DNA of 64,000 nucleotides from Prunella strophiata (GCA_036583965.1 JAZBQD010000019.1:18412085-18476084), one strand, 5' to 3'. Positions 1-13,310 are shown, counted from the first letter of the stretch. The notes: generated by a model from the letters alone, not told the origin. A program made the numbers and translations.

Positions 1-2601
1 TGGCTTTTTTTTTTCTTTGTCTTTTCATTATATATTATGCTCTGTCAACAGAAATAAAGTACATGGATGTGTTTTAACTGTGCAGTAGATATCAGCATAT
101 GGGTATATTTAGCAAATCCAATAACACTTCACCACTCATTCTCAGAACATTTAAAAGTGTACAAAAGTGTGAAGATAAACCCCCTTAGAGAGCCTCTTGT
201 CTCTAGTGGCACACTAGTAGCAGTTATTTAGCAGTCACAGGAAGCATGGTCCTTGTAGTTCTCAGATCAATTTGTCTTATAAAATCCAGAAAATTACAGA
301 TTTTAAAAAAGTGAAGTGCAAAAGAGTGAAAAGATCAAGATAATTTTTCAATTTTTTAAATTGGAACTTTATATATATATTGCAATCTTTTGTATTTGTA
401 TATGTACAAAAGGTGAAATCAGTGCTAAACCAATTGAAATCCTTTCTGTTCAAGTAGGAGAGAGCTTCATCTATATGTTTCCCTTGGGAAAGAGCAGTCA
501 GCAGGTCAGGTGTTGATGGAGGCTGTGTGGAAGAGACTGGCATCTCTGTAGATGTGTCTTCTGACATTACAGAATGCAGAGTGGGTGAAGGGAGGCATAA
601 AAAAGGGACTGGTGACTCTCCAGTGCAATCCCACCTCCTCCTTAGCCCTTGCTTGCAAGTGCTGGCAGCACAGTGCAGTTGAAAGAGCATCAGCTGAGCA
701 CAGCTGGTCTCTGAGAAGGCTGTCCAGCCCTCTCTGATCTGACTGGAATCTGCATGATGTTAATTGGACCTTCCAGAATCAGTCAAATTTCTGATGTGAC
801 TGATTTTTGACCCAGTCTCTGGTTAATATGATGTGGTAGATTTTTGATTCAGAGATACAGAGAACAAGTTACAGCCAGCCAAGCACACACCCAAAGGTTC
901 CATTCAAGGAAAATGCGTAGGTCCAGCTTTAAATAAAACACATAGTTGGGATGAAACTCCTTAATATGAAACTTCTTATGTGTCTGTCTAAAATAAACAA
1001 GTGCTTGAGTATTTTGATTATAGATGGATTCTTTGCATTGGCATGGTGAAGAGCTTTGCTGCAAAAGCACTTGTAGAAAGAAGAGACAAAGCTATTATTT
1101 CCCACACAGCTAATGTGCCATGATTTGCTTTTGAGAATATTTATCCTGAAGGTAGGAAAAGCCTTTTTGAGTCTACTGATAAATGAAACAAATATCTCTG
1201 TTCTAGTAAGGATTAGAGTTTATCATTATGAAAGACCATAGGAAATGCATAGAGAGCACATGGTTAACTAGAGATCTTTGTATGCTGAGTTCAGTTAGGC
1301 CCCTTCTGTTTCCTCTGGCAGTTCTTGTCTTACCCTATGTTCTTTTCCTTCTATTTCCTCATTTTCATCTGTGTATGCCCCCTTATTATGTCCTTTCCAG
1401 TCTTACAATTGGTAGCTACTTTATTCATAATCTCGTACCCTCACCTTTCACTGCAATTTTTCTCTGACTCTGTGCCAAATTACTTACACTCTCCACTCCA
1501 TATTTCATTTCTTTCCTTGTCATTTACAACCAGAGTCTGACCTACTTTTGCTCCAGCAATTCTGCCTGCCCATACTAACAAACCAAAAAAACTCCACGTA
1601 TCATGAGCCTAAACACTGATCCACAATCCTCAGAACTGCTTAACAGCCACCAAGCTCCCAAAAGCAGGAGTTTTGCTCATCCCTGCTCATTCTGTTGAGG
1701 GCAGTATGCAGGCATGGTGCAAGCCACAGCAAATGTCGAGGATATTCTCCACATGCAGAAAAACCAAGGTCAGCCCAGTTTGATTCTCATGTCCTACAGT
1801 CATTCAGGACTGTGACTTTGACCCCTCAAACACCTTCACACACCCTCACAACAGAGACTGGGGAATGTTCATTGGTGACTGTACAGACCACACTGGATTT
1901 AAGGTCTGAACTGAGCAAAATATATATTTTAATTTCACAGTACCTTAGGGTTTTGGCAGTACATGGGTCTGACAGAAGGCCCAGGGATAAGCTGTTTGTA
2001 ATGTGTATTGGAATATTCTGCTTTAGAAAGTGTATTGCTGCTGTGAGCTTGGCTGTGCCACTCAGTCTCACATGAGAAATCACCCTCAACTTGTTTTATA
2101 TACTGCTGTAGATTTATCCAAAGGACAGACAAGGTCTGGCTTTGGAAATACCTCTAGTTTCCTCAGCTGCATTCCTTATTCTGGCATCCTTAGCAGGAGG
2201 GATTTGCAAAGACTCTCCAGAGGAGAAAGTGGCCTGGAGAAAGCTGCCTCACAGGTGCCTTGAGCTAGAAGTCCCTCACAGTTTTATAACTAGTCACCCT
2301 GATGTTAAAATTCACAGATGTAGGTAGATCTTTCACTGAACAGGCCCTGCCATGTGAATGTGGGGTTTCAGTCAGACCTCCCAGAGCCCAGCTCTGCAAT
2401 GGGCACAGAAAAGCAACAGTGAAATTACAGTGATGCATATTTAAGGGTGTGCAGCTGGTTATTGGTGGAAACTTCATCTATGTGTAGATTGCCTTATTTT
2501 TGTGCCCAAAGAAGAGCCTATCTTCCACTGAAGGCTCTCAAGTTTTATTATTTTTGTTGCAGTAAGGACTACCTGAAATAGCAGAATTGGTTGTCAAGGA
2601 G
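1..2601. other. AT-rich noncoding stretch
   Basis: I see no gene here. The longest frame is a 137-codon minus-strand ORF at 277-690. Its middle is rich in Ser, Thr and Pro (it includes SSTQPPSTPDLLTALSQGK), but it ends in AT-rich low-complexity codons and I recognise no family. From about 1300 to 1560 the plus strand is strongly pyrimidine-rich, which keeps two frames open for about 70-80 codons without suggesting protein. No repeat family was recognised. Confidence 0.6.
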
Positions 2602-2647
2602 CCTATATTTACTATATTTACTATATTTGCTATATTTACTATATTTT
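2602..2647. repeat. 9-bp AT-rich minisatellite
   Basis: About five tandem copies of a 9-bp unit, CTATATTTA, occur back to back. One copy has a single change (TTTGC in place of TTTAC). It is short and local, with no gene nearby. Confidence 0.85.
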
Positions 2648-2694
2648 AAGATAGCAGCTATTTAGCCTAATAAGAATATCTGCCATTAGCAGTC

Positions 2695-2719
2695 ACCACA
2701 CACACACACATACACACAC
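2695..2719. repeat. (CA)n microsatellite
   Basis: A run of CA dinucleotides with one T interruption. It lies less than 50 bp after the 9-bp minisatellite, so the two may be scored together as one low-complexity patch. Confidence 0.85.
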
Positions 2720-2934
2720 TGGGGATTTTGAAGCCCTTTAAACCTCTGCTGAAGCTTCACTATTTCACTGTTATGACTCTCTCTAACTTGTCCTTATTTT
2801 ATCAGTTTGCTTATTATTGTTATGAATTTTTACAGGTGAAGCATGGTCGCCCCATTGTCCTAATTTTTCACCCTAAATCTGCAATCACAAAGGCGAAATT
2901 CACCAGTTTAGTTTGAATGAACAACCTTATAGAT

Positions 2935-3456
2935 TCAGGACTCCTTTATCTTATTCCTAAATGCCTTAAAGTTGTACCTAAAGATATAAAAAGCACCAGT
3001 AGATGGCTCTGTAGCTCCTGAATTATAAGCAAGGAAACGAGGGAGGCTTTGATAGCTTTGACTTTCGCGAGTAAATTTGATTTGGTGACACCAATGACAG
3101 GAATAAACTTCATGCCGACTTGCTGAAATGGGACACTTCCATTTGTTATGCCACACCGTTCCAAAATGGCCCTTCTGTCCTCGGCTCACATCGACCTTGA
3201 AGGCTTCTGGGGGAGCAACAGGAGGGCTGCTGTCCTGCACAAGCAATGGCTCCAAATAAATCAGCAGCAGCATGACACCCAGCTTTTGGGAGAGGGCAGA
3301 ATTGCTGAGCATTGCCTTGTGCTGCTGGTGGCAGAGCCATGGACATGAAGGTGTGGAGGCTGCTACAGATGCCTGAGCCCAGTGGTGCTGTCCCCTGGTA
3401 AATGGGATTAAAAATGAGCATGCTGAACAGATGCTTGCACTGAAATTAGCTACCAA
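2935..3456 (-). other. Unclassified patch with longest ORF (173 codons)
   Basis: The minus strand carries the longest open frame of the window, 173 codons from ATG to stop. Two further overlapping minus-strand frames (91 and 72 codons) cover the same DNA, which fits simple stop-codon scarcity in GC-richer sequence. The protein has a short hydrophobic run (GVMLLLIYLEPLL) followed by a proline-containing stretch and a Cys/His-containing segment (KCPIS, SCHWCHQIKF). I do not recognise a family. The lower half (about 3030-3200) holds seven CpG sites in about 170 bp, more than its surroundings. No poly(A) tail or clear splice pair marks it as a processed pseudogene or exon. It could be chance, an old pseudogene or an unrecognised repeat. 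Confidence 0.2.
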
Positions 3457-6400
3457 ACACTCAGGAAAGGTTGTTTCTGTTTTACTTCAAAATGAAACTC
3501 ACTGAGAAAGGGAAAGATAAAAGCAGGAAAGAAATGTACTGTAAAAAAAAAAAAAAATCTTCTTTTATAAATTAAGGAATTTAATAATTTTTTAGAGGCA
3601 ATTTAGAGGAAATAGTAGGATTTCCTCTCTGCACAACCCTCATTCTTGAGTGCAGTACCTGGGTGGGCTTTAAAAGGCAAGGGAGATTTTAAGCATGCCT
3701 GAGTGCTCTGGCACAAGTCGGCAGGGTCCCCTTGGTGTATTCCTCCACAGCTTAAACTCCTTTGAATACGTGCAAAAATTACTGCAGGAAAAGGGGATTT
3801 TGGAAATTTATACGTGGGACTCTGCACCGAGTATAAATGTTGGTTGTATCTAAATGTGAAATAAACTATCTAGTAAAAAGCATGGGAGTAGTGTGAAACT
3901 CTCAAGAGTTTGAAAATGAGCAGAGAGCAAAACAATTTCTAACATAGCAAAGCAGTTGCCTCTGTACCAACTGAGATGATCATCTGTGTGCTTTAACTAA
4001 ATCCAAACCTGTATGAAAACAATATAAGAAGTCTGGGTGACAGGACACAGAGAAGTGGCATGTTGAGGCTCAATAAGCCAAAATAAGTTAAATTTACATC
4101 TGTTAGTTTTCCCCCTAAAGTAGATTTTCTACCTGAATAATATTTAATTTCTTACTTTATAATGAAAAATATTATTAGTAAACTTCAAGAAAAATTGTTT
4201 TAACTGTACTTCTAAAGGAATGCATTTTACAGACATTTTCCAGATAGTGTGTTTCAATGGCACACAGTGTCTCTACTATTTAACTGCTTTAAAAACAGAT
4301 GCAAGCTGATTTAAAAAGAGAGATCCATCAATTTTATGTAAATGGCAAAAAATTTGCAAGAATGTTGATATTCAAGCATCAAAATTAAAAATCAACATTA
4401 AACATTATGTGTTTATGTCAATAACTCACCCTCCAGCCTGAAGTATTCTATGATTCAGTAAGCAAAATAATGATCTGCTCTGCTTTTTTATAAATACAAG
4501 ACACTCTCTAAGCACCTTAATAGTTTCCCTTGCCATTGGCAATGATTTTCAGAGCAAGGAAAGTAAAATTACAGTGGAGAAAATTCAGCTATCACTGTTT
4601 ATTTCACTGCAGAGAAACTGCATATGGAGAGATCATTGCATTTATATAATGCAGTGAATTTCTGTGACCTTTCCCTTCCTTAGAAACAGCTAAAACATCT
4701 CACAGAATTCAGCATTAAGCACTGGTATTTTCTTGGAAAAAATGCTCTTTAAGTAGTCTGAGAAACAAATATTAACGTATTTTATAATGTACAAATACAG
4801 TCATATTTGCCTGGGTAAAAGAACTTAAGGTGACTCATACTGTCTAAATTTATAAAGCCCACAACATATTTTAAATTTCCCTTATTAATGACTTTTTGCT
4901 TCTATTGAGAATAATAATTTTAGGGTAAGCTAGCTTGAATTACATTACATTCACTAGCTAAGTGAGCTAAGGCAGTGCTAACAGAATAGCTGATATGTGT
5001 CCAAGTGCTTCCCTGACAGCTACATTCAACTTCTACCCTCTGGTAAGTCTGAGATAATTCAATTGCAATATGTGAATACAACATGACCCTTGGATTCAAA
5101 TGCCTAAAGAATTGTGAGGGACAAAGTCCTCCCAGGTTCAATTAAATACAGCATACCTAGCTGTTTAGCTTCCTGTGGTGGTCATCTTATTATTTGATAA
5201 TACTAACTTATTAGCAAAATTTGATTTCACCAACTTTTGACTTTTTTTCCCCCTCGTTTTGTCACATGCCAGATTGGCATCTCTCTGTACCAGACTGCTT
5301 CTGAAGTCCCAGCTTTAACTGGCATCACAGACCTGACAGAGGCTGATGGGGAAATGCTCCTTCATTTTGGATTTACAGAATTATCCTTATCCCCTTTCCT
5401 GTCTGGGATCAGAAGCATGTTTGAACATTGCAGGCATCTTATACTTCAAAATCAGAATTCAAAGTTTTATCTAAAAACTGTTAAAACTCATCTCAGGATG
5501 CTACAGGGAGAGAACAGATAAAGCAATTCATATATAGTACAGAAAAAAAAAAATACTGTAGACAACACTCTATGGTTTGTTTTGGTTTTCCCCCAATCTA
5601 TCTACTGCTGGGAAGTGCCTGTATATATTCAGTCTTCATTCTAACCACTGGCAGATTACCACAATGTGAACTATACAATTCATATTATGTGGTATAAATG
5701 CAATAATTTTACAGGAGCAGAGAGAAAAACTCCAGCATACTGACATTGCAGTAAGTGCTTGAAAATAACATCCATTCTTCTCTGCAAGACACAGTATTAA
5801 GACCAGATTTTTTGAGGGTTCTGAATGATTACACTTAAAGCCACTTAACCATATTGATATAATAACTGCTAGAGAAGTCAAAGCATGGAAGCTTTTAACT
5901 TTATATGGTGTACACTTCATATAAAATATGTGTACTATATATCTATTCAAACTAATATATAATTTCCAATATGAATATAGAAGAATGAGAAAAAAATTAT
6001 ATGGTCTCAATGAAGATTTCCCAAAAGTTTTTGGAAGTGTTTATGGATACAAAAAAGAATGTTGGTAAGTACTGTTGTCAGAAAAACCCCAAGCCCCATG
6101 TGCATGGATGCACTCATGCACAGGCTAGCTGTAATACATTAGGGGACTGCTTGCCCTTGTTGGTCTGGGGTTTTGGTGTGGGGGTTTTTTTAACTCAGGA
6201 AAGATTTGGGGGTTGACATTTTCCTTCTTCCAAAAGTGGCTGTACCCTTGTCCTCTATCAGGCAAGATTGGAAAGAACTGAAAGCAGATGGTATAATGTA
6301 ACCAGAGTGAGAGATGAAGCAAATACTTCAGAAAGAATAGTGAGAAAGCCGCTCCATGTGCATCATGCCAGGACACTTCTCAGCCCACGTCCACACTATA

Positions 6401-7973
6401 ATTAGCTAGCACATGGGATCCATGGCTAGTAATGCTTTCACACAACAAGCTCAGAATGATTTAGTACAAAATTTAGAAAATGTGCAGGTTGAAAATGACA
6501 ACTTTATTTTTTGACACATTAGGGAGTCTTTATTTGAAAAATGTTTTGATATATATATTTTTAAAAGCTCTTAAATGTATAAACATAAAATAACATAAAG
6601 TCATAAATGTCTAGTAATTTTCTGTAAAATGTATCTATTTTTCACTGCTATGTCCATGTGCTCCACTTTAAATAAAAGCAAGTTCATATGACATAGATCT
6701 CTTAAGACTATTCTTGATGGCAATACTGGGGGAGACATCAGCCTTTCCCCATACAAGTTCTCTGTAGAAATTCTTTAGGGAACACTACAATTTCTGTAAG
6801 TGAAAACTACGTTTGTCTAGAGAACTAGTTGGGCCACTGACTGAATGAAGAAAGCCAGAGAATCCAAAAACCCTGCTAATGACAACATATCCCTTGATGA
6901 GCCAGAAGGAATTATATTCTCTATCCAGAGCTCTCCAACAAGGATTATTTTATTGATTTTGGAAAGCTGAGCGAATTGAATGTCACAAATAAATACGTTC
7001 TTAACGTGCAACAACCTCAAAAAAATATAGGCTTAGAACAGGTCTCCAATATTTGCTCAGCTGAAGGATGCATTGGCACCTTACCAAGAGCCCAGAGGTC
7101 GCATTTAATTTACATAAAGGAGATCAGATCTCCTTCTCTCTCATCTGTTTAAAGGCAGGATGAGATTCACAGATTCATTTATTCAAGCAGATGTTGGTTA
7201 GACAAATATATACAGGGAAGTCCTTGGGTGATTGATAATGGACTACTCTAACAGATCAAAATAATGTGACCTTGAAATAGAGGGATTCTGCCTTGCTTTA
7301 GAAACAGGTGTCTGAACAGTGACTAAGTGAATTGCTTTCATTTAATTTCCTATTTGCTATTTAAAATACTGTTATTTTTCTTTCTCTATGGAAAAAAAAC
7401 CAATGAATCTAGAACCTCTGAATTAGGAATGAAAAACCTCTCATACATTAATCAAACACTCCAATTCTCCAGTGGCCACCTCTACTAGAGACTTTTCCTC
7501 TTGTCCAGCTGGGCTTGGGTGGAGAGACGTGATTATGAAGATTATCAATCCATCTGACAGCAACAAGGATATTGAAACTCACCATAAAATGTCACCAGTG
7601 TGAATTAAGGAAGGACATAAGGAAAGCAAGACCAGAAATTCATTAACAATATAAGCAGAGTTAAAAGTAATAAGTGCAATTTTTATATGAATTTCTAATG
7701 AATGGTAACTGTTCTGGAAGTTTAACTGGTAACTTTTAATAACTGACCATTTAGAAAAGGGATATGAAAAGAAGTGATATTGTAGGAAATTGTTTTAAAA
7801 ATAATTGGTTGGCTTGCTCCTAACTCCTAGTATAAACAACATGGTTACTTGAAAACACATTATTTTATATTTATTAATGGATTAAACACTCAAAATGTAA
7901 GAAAGACAGAGTGCATTCCTTGTACAAAACTAAATGATTGAATTTTTGCTATAAGTAAACTGCTGAACACAAC
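3457..7973. other. AT-rich noncoding stretch
   Basis: I see no gene, RNA or repeat family that I can name. There is a 14-bp A run at 3543-3556 and another of about 11 near 5545. Candidate frames (94 codons at 5237-5521 plus, 124 codons at 5636-6010 minus) have chance-like composition rich in Ile, Leu, Phe and Tyr. A lone ATTCTATGATTC-like string near 4446 recalls the CR1 3' tail repeat, but no CR1 body adjoins it. Confidence 0.55.
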
Positions 7974-8026
7974 ATTAATTATTAATTAGGAATCAGCTGA
8001 ACCTAGGATTAATTATAGAACAGCTG
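7974..8026. promoter_or_regulatory. Candidate regulatory cluster: homeodomain sites and E-boxes
   Basis: Two ATTAATT-type homeodomain cores lie in 7974-7990. They are followed by an E-box CAGCTG (7994-7999), a GGATTA bicoid/OTX-like site merging into TAATTA (8006-8015), and a second CAGCTG (8021-8026). Alternation of homeodomain cores and identical E-boxes within 53 bp is typical of vertebrate enhancers, but AT-rich DNA yields TAATTA often. No conservation data are available. Confidence 0.2.
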
Positions 8027-8029
8027 CTG

Positions 8030-11000
8030 TTGCAGACCCATGATAAAGTGTCTGCTCTTGAGTGAACAAGGATACTTGCTTTGGGAATTCAGGGTGAGAA
8101 ATTCTTCTGTGTTACTGAGGTGAATCATCCAAAGATCTCCCCAGAAAATACTTTAGAAAATGTCAAATTACAGCTCTAGTAAGAGCCTATTGCTGCTAGC
8201 CCAGATTTAATGAAGGGATTGAGAGGCAGATGAGGAGCTGGTGTAACAGTAAGAGCACGTATCTTCACAAGGACACAACAGCCCTTGACTGCTCCAGTGC
8301 AATTTATCCAGCCATGCTGAAAGAGATAAGGAATGCTTCCTAGTAGCAGACAACAGTTATTTGAAGTAATTGCATGTCCAGAACAACTTCTCTCCAAAAC
8401 CACATGAGCACTATGGGGTTTTTTTTGCATCTTAAGGTTTACCAAAGCAGTGTCAAATAACCAACCACAATTCACTACAGGAGAATGTCAACAGCTTGTA
8501 AAGCTCCACAGGAGGAAATCACAGACTCATAGACAGCTACCCTATCTTAAAAGCAGCAGAGACAGCACTTAAACATAAATGCAGAGTCTTAAGGAAAAAA
8601 AAAAAATAATCCTTCTCTATGCCTGGTAAACACTGCTCAATATAAAAGTGTGCTTAAAGTTCCTGTAACTGGAGATCTTATAAGGATTTTGTTTCTTAAA
8701 TCTGTCTTCCTTCTTCATTATGTTTTTAATGAGAAGATGAAAAGACCAATTTGGTAAAGTTCATGACAAACTTTAAAAACTGGAAATTTTTGGAAAAAGA
8801 GAATCATGCCAGCCTCTGCTTTGATATAAATGTCTGTGAGGGTTTGTGTTTAAAACTCATAAAATATGTTTCTATTATTTTACTCTCAGAAGAGGGACGT
8901 AAACCCAGAACAGTTAAAAAGGGAATGTAATTAAGAATTGTTTTCTTACTGTAGAATTGAGAGTTTGGCTACCACAGAACCAACTAGGACCACACCAGAA
9001 ACAAATAGATTTGGCCATTGTATGGGTTTCAGTGTACTTTTCAAAGAAATAGCTTAGTTGAAACCTACTACACGAGTGGCAACTGAAACAAACTAAGATT
9101 CATATTCCAAAGTGGCTGCAAGTGCAGTGCAGCTGGGATAGTATGTGGTTAAATTTAGTGAGTGAAGGTTAGACAAAATACCTGCAAAGGAGGGGGTGAA
9201 ATGAATTGTAAGCTCCTCCTTATATGTTTACAACATCCAAGGTTTTTTCCTTACTGTCTTTGCAGAAATCTATGCAATTTATCACCTTGGTGCTCTGCAT
9301 GGAAAATAGTCTTAAAATTCAAGACAAGATTTATTACACTCATGATCTCTGCATAAAAGAGTATCAGTTTTGGATTAAGTGATATTACTTCCTACTCTCT
9401 GTATAGTTGCTCCTTGTTAAAATCAGATCCTGTTTTAAGAGCAGATCAAAGCATTCCAACCACATTTAGCATGTCTTTTGGGAATGAGGGAAAAAAAAAT
9501 ATTTTTGAAGACCTAGGAAAGCAGTTAGATCTGTGAATGCTACTCTAAACTGCACAGGAGGACACAGATTGCTAACCCAAGATTGGAAAATATCATGAAA
9601 ATATATTCTTCTTGGTGCCACAGAATCCCTTTATAGGCTTATTTGTTTGTTTGCAATGGTAGCTACTATATAGTACTTCATAAAATTACATCTGTTGTAT
9701 GATTTCTCATCTCAATAGTTTGCTTTCATCAGTAGTGGGACTGCTGCTGTATATCTAAATAAGAATTTCTTTTCTCAGCCCTGTTGACTTAAATATTCCT
9801 TCTCAAAGAAGAAAGATGTTCAAAGGCTCTTTCAGTTCCTTTCCAAAGAGCAATGTGAACACCACTGAGGTGATGGATCATTTAAAAGTCTCTCCCAGCT
9901 CTGGGACCCAGATCCTCTTCTGCTATGAAGTACCATAGCCCTGTGAGGAGTTTCTCTCTTGAATTCAGAGGAGCCAAGATTTCACTCATGGAGACCATTG
10001 ACATAAAATCCCAATGGAAAATGATCTTGTCTGATATATTGCAGTTCATTTCAGCGTTTTGCAAAAATTGTAATTCAGACTGCTAGTATAATTTATAGGT
10101 TTAGATTATTCAGTATAGCAAATGGTTTGGTGTTATACAGTACATTTGTCACTGCATTTATTTCTGTGTGCTTTATTACCTTCTCATATAATCAGTGTAT
10201 TGTTTCAATAATTTAGAATATAATATATCTATCTTTGAAAAGAGATAGAGTGTGTATATGAAAGTTTACACTAAAATCTGTGCATTTATACAAGATATCT
10301 GTGGTAATTTTGGACTGTAAAATCATATTTAATATTGGATGAAAAAGATTTGATCATTTCAATTTGAAACTGACACTGTCTCCAAATATTCTGCTAACTT
10401 ATCTTTCATTAATTTACATATCTCTATCTAATACCAGAAAGAAAACCACTTCCTTAGGATAAATCTGTTTGAGATTAATAAATACATCAGCTCTAAGCAG
10501 TTTCAAAATAAAGTTTCATTTGCTGTGACTTCAAAGCAAGAAAGAATGTGGTAAAAAAGAAAAAGTAGCAATAGTAACAGTATCAATGTTAATAACAAAA
10601 ATAAATATCATAATGAAAACATTTACTTTCACTCCAGTGGAAGATGTGCATTCCAATAAGAACTCATGAAGTACTGAATTAGACAGTACTTGAATACAGC
10701 AGGACAATATCTGAACACAATTAGATAAGATTCAATTTCTCAAGCATCCATGGCTAACACCAACCAAAAACTGGACAGTTGCATATTATAGGGCTGAAAT
10801 GGCATTTAAGGGTCAGAGCCTTCTGCATACTTGTCTACTGCTGGAGGATCCTGGGTTTCCTATGCCCACCATTTTTTAATCAGGAAGTAAGAGAGAGACC
10901 TATTTTCATTCCCTTTGCTTTCACATGCAGAAGCACATTAACTGTGGCAGCAGAGACAGGTGGTGCAGCTTGTGCTTCAAAGTGAAATAGACAAGCATTT

Positions 11001-12096
11001 GCCTTTATAGCAACTTGATATTGTAGGTACTTTATGAACAAATTTTTGATCAATTTCTGAATTTACGGACAAAACTCTGTAAGGAGAAACCTAAAACTTG
11101 TTAGCAGCTTTTGCTTTAAAATGGTGCTAATACTGATACATCTTTCTGAGAAATGATTCTAGAAATTTGCACAGGCTCCAGAGTAGCAGAGTTCTGTTTT
11201 CCCATCAAGACTTAGAAGACTGAAAGTTGCATTTCTTCAGCTTCCACAATAATGTTGTAGAACAACAACAAGAAATGGATCAGTTATTGTTCTTTGGCAT
11301 AAAAGAACCAGGAACTGTTCTTTTGAAGCTACCCCAGCATACAGCCTCACCTCTGCCCCAACACCAAAAACTGAACATCAGAAATAAAGAATCAAATGTT
11401 CTTGGTTTGTGTTTAGGGCACACACCAAGGAGAAGGAGGATCTGAATTCTGTTTTCTGTGCTGATGATGGTTTGTGCATTTTCAAAGAACACATACATTT
11501 GACAAAATATGTAAATGCCCTAAGCTGGGAGAAGGGCACAAATATCTGCTTCCAGGTACACCCAGTAGCACATAGAAACATGATCTCAACTGATCATACT
11601 GTTTTGTGTTTTCAGACCTAAAATCTTGATTTAATTTCTTCACTGTGATACACCTTTGACTGAAATGGAGGATAACTTGGTTGTGTTCACTGAGCCAAAG
11701 ATGAAAGCACACACATACTGTTGTTCTTTACACCTATGGTCTTCCTAATTGGATACAAGCATTTGAATCTCTGGCTTCCATGTCTCTTGAAAAGGCTTTA
11801 AACCCCAGATGACTGTGAATCTCTGAATTATAAGTTCCTCTAAGAACTAAATAATATTCCTAATTTGCACTTAAAAATCTCATTTCCATGCAAAATATTA
11901 AAACTGTGCAAGGAAATATCATGCTTTCTTCCCCCTTTGGTACAAAATTTCAATAAAAGGAAAAGGAGACCAATGCACTGAATTAATAAGCTTATCAGAT
12001 AAAAAATTAGTAGGCATGGAATTGGAAACAAAGTGGAACTTTAAAATTAGTGTCTTTATCAGAAACATTTTGTTTTATTTTTGCTTTCTGTTTCAG
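8030..12096. other. AT-rich noncoding stretch
   Basis: I see nothing that reads as a gene. A short A run lies near 8595-8607 and a purine-rich, A-heavy stretch near 10550-10620. The frames present (99 codons minus at 8176-8475; several of 60-76 codons between 11.2 and 11.7 kb on both strands) overlap one another on opposite strands and lack recognisable motifs. Confidence 0.55.
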
Positions 12097-12136
12097 AGTC
12101 ATCTGGCTGGAAAACTGAAGATTTTGGATTCCCTCT
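12097..12136 (+). other. Candidate 40-nt exon between strong splice sites
   Basis: A long pyrimidine tract (from about 12069) ends in TTTCAG at 12091-12096, a textbook 3' splice site with no AG in the preceding 30 or so bases. Forty bases later comes CT|GTAAGTG (GT at 12137-12138), a near-consensus 5' splice site. The 40 bases are open in two of three frames (frame 1 begins SHLAGKLKILDSL, frame 3 SSGWKTEDFGFPL). Forty is not a multiple of three, so inclusion would shift a reading frame. I recognise neither peptide. It may be a small coding exon of a large gene, a noncoding-RNA exon, or a chance decoy pair. Confidence 0.25.
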
Positions 12137-13310
12137 GTAAGTGAATAAATTACTGCTGAGCTCTCAAGGAGCTGTGGCTTCTGAAAATCTGGTAGACCAG
12201 CTGCCAGAAAGCAGTCTCAACAAGGGTGAATTGGCAAGTAATCAGAGAAATTTTGAGAATTTAATCAAAAGTGACTTATCTCTATGAAAATCCCCTAATT
12301 TGATGAATAAGCAGAGTCTAGTGACCCTCAAACCCAGTTACTTCCTTTGTCCATGGCACTTTCCTTGTACAATTGATTCTGTGACAAGTAGCTGCTAAGA
12401 GCACTCATTCCACATACTTGCCAGGTATGTGAAAAAGCATGTTGCTCTGCTGCACGGGGGATATTGGAAACAGAAAATCTCTCAACCTCCTGGCCAGAAT
12501 CAGGCTCTAACCACAGCTTTCACAACATGAACCACACACTTACTTGCTTTGTGTGAATGTGTCAAGAAAAAAAAGAATGCTAAGTAGTCTTAGACAACCA
12601 GTACATCTGGCTTTTATCCTGCTCACTGCCTCACTCAGGAAGGAATATGGTTATTTTTAAATCTAAGGTCCATGTGTTGTGCCAAAGGAACATAATTCTC
12701 CAGCTGATTCAAGGATCATAGGAAAAGATTTTAAATGCTTTAAGTTCTATAGGCTCATTTATCATCTGCTAAATCCTCTCCCCCCAAAAAAAATCAAAAA
12801 GGCCTCATTTGTTCTTTAAGCACTCATTACATCTTTGGTCCCCATATAAATCCTCAAAAAACTCACCCCAAAACTTGTTATGTAGTACAAATAGCAAATT
12901 ACAAAAATATTCATTAGTAGCTCATCAACCCTTTATGAAAACTAACTTATTAATTGATTGTGACTTTTCAAGCAGCTGTAACATTCAAGCAATTGAATAC
13001 AATTCCCACCACGATGGTGTTATTAAATCATACCTGAAATTCCCAAACCTGCAGTTTATTAGTTGTCCAGCAGCTCTGTGTCCGTAGTTTCTTTCACTTT
13101 TTATCTCTTCTACTCAAATATTTTGGGTGTGTTTTTTTTTCAAGCTATGGTTACTATTGAAAATAATTTCTTAAACTGCATTTGGTTAATTGATATATTA
13201 TTTTTGTGGACATTTACCAGGACTTTTTCATAAGTGTAGCAATCAAGTCACTCATAACCCCATGTCCTTCAGCTTCTATAAATACTACTTCCTCATGAAT
13301 TGACTGTGAA

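Noticed and set aside
277..690. 137-codon minus-strand ORF with a Ser/Thr/Pro-rich middle
   Set aside because: No recognisable domain, no supporting splice pair, and the C-terminal third is AT-driven low complexity; treated as a chance frame.
4440..4460. ATTCTATGATTC-like string resembling a CR1 3' tail
   Set aside because: No CR1 body on either side; too short to call.
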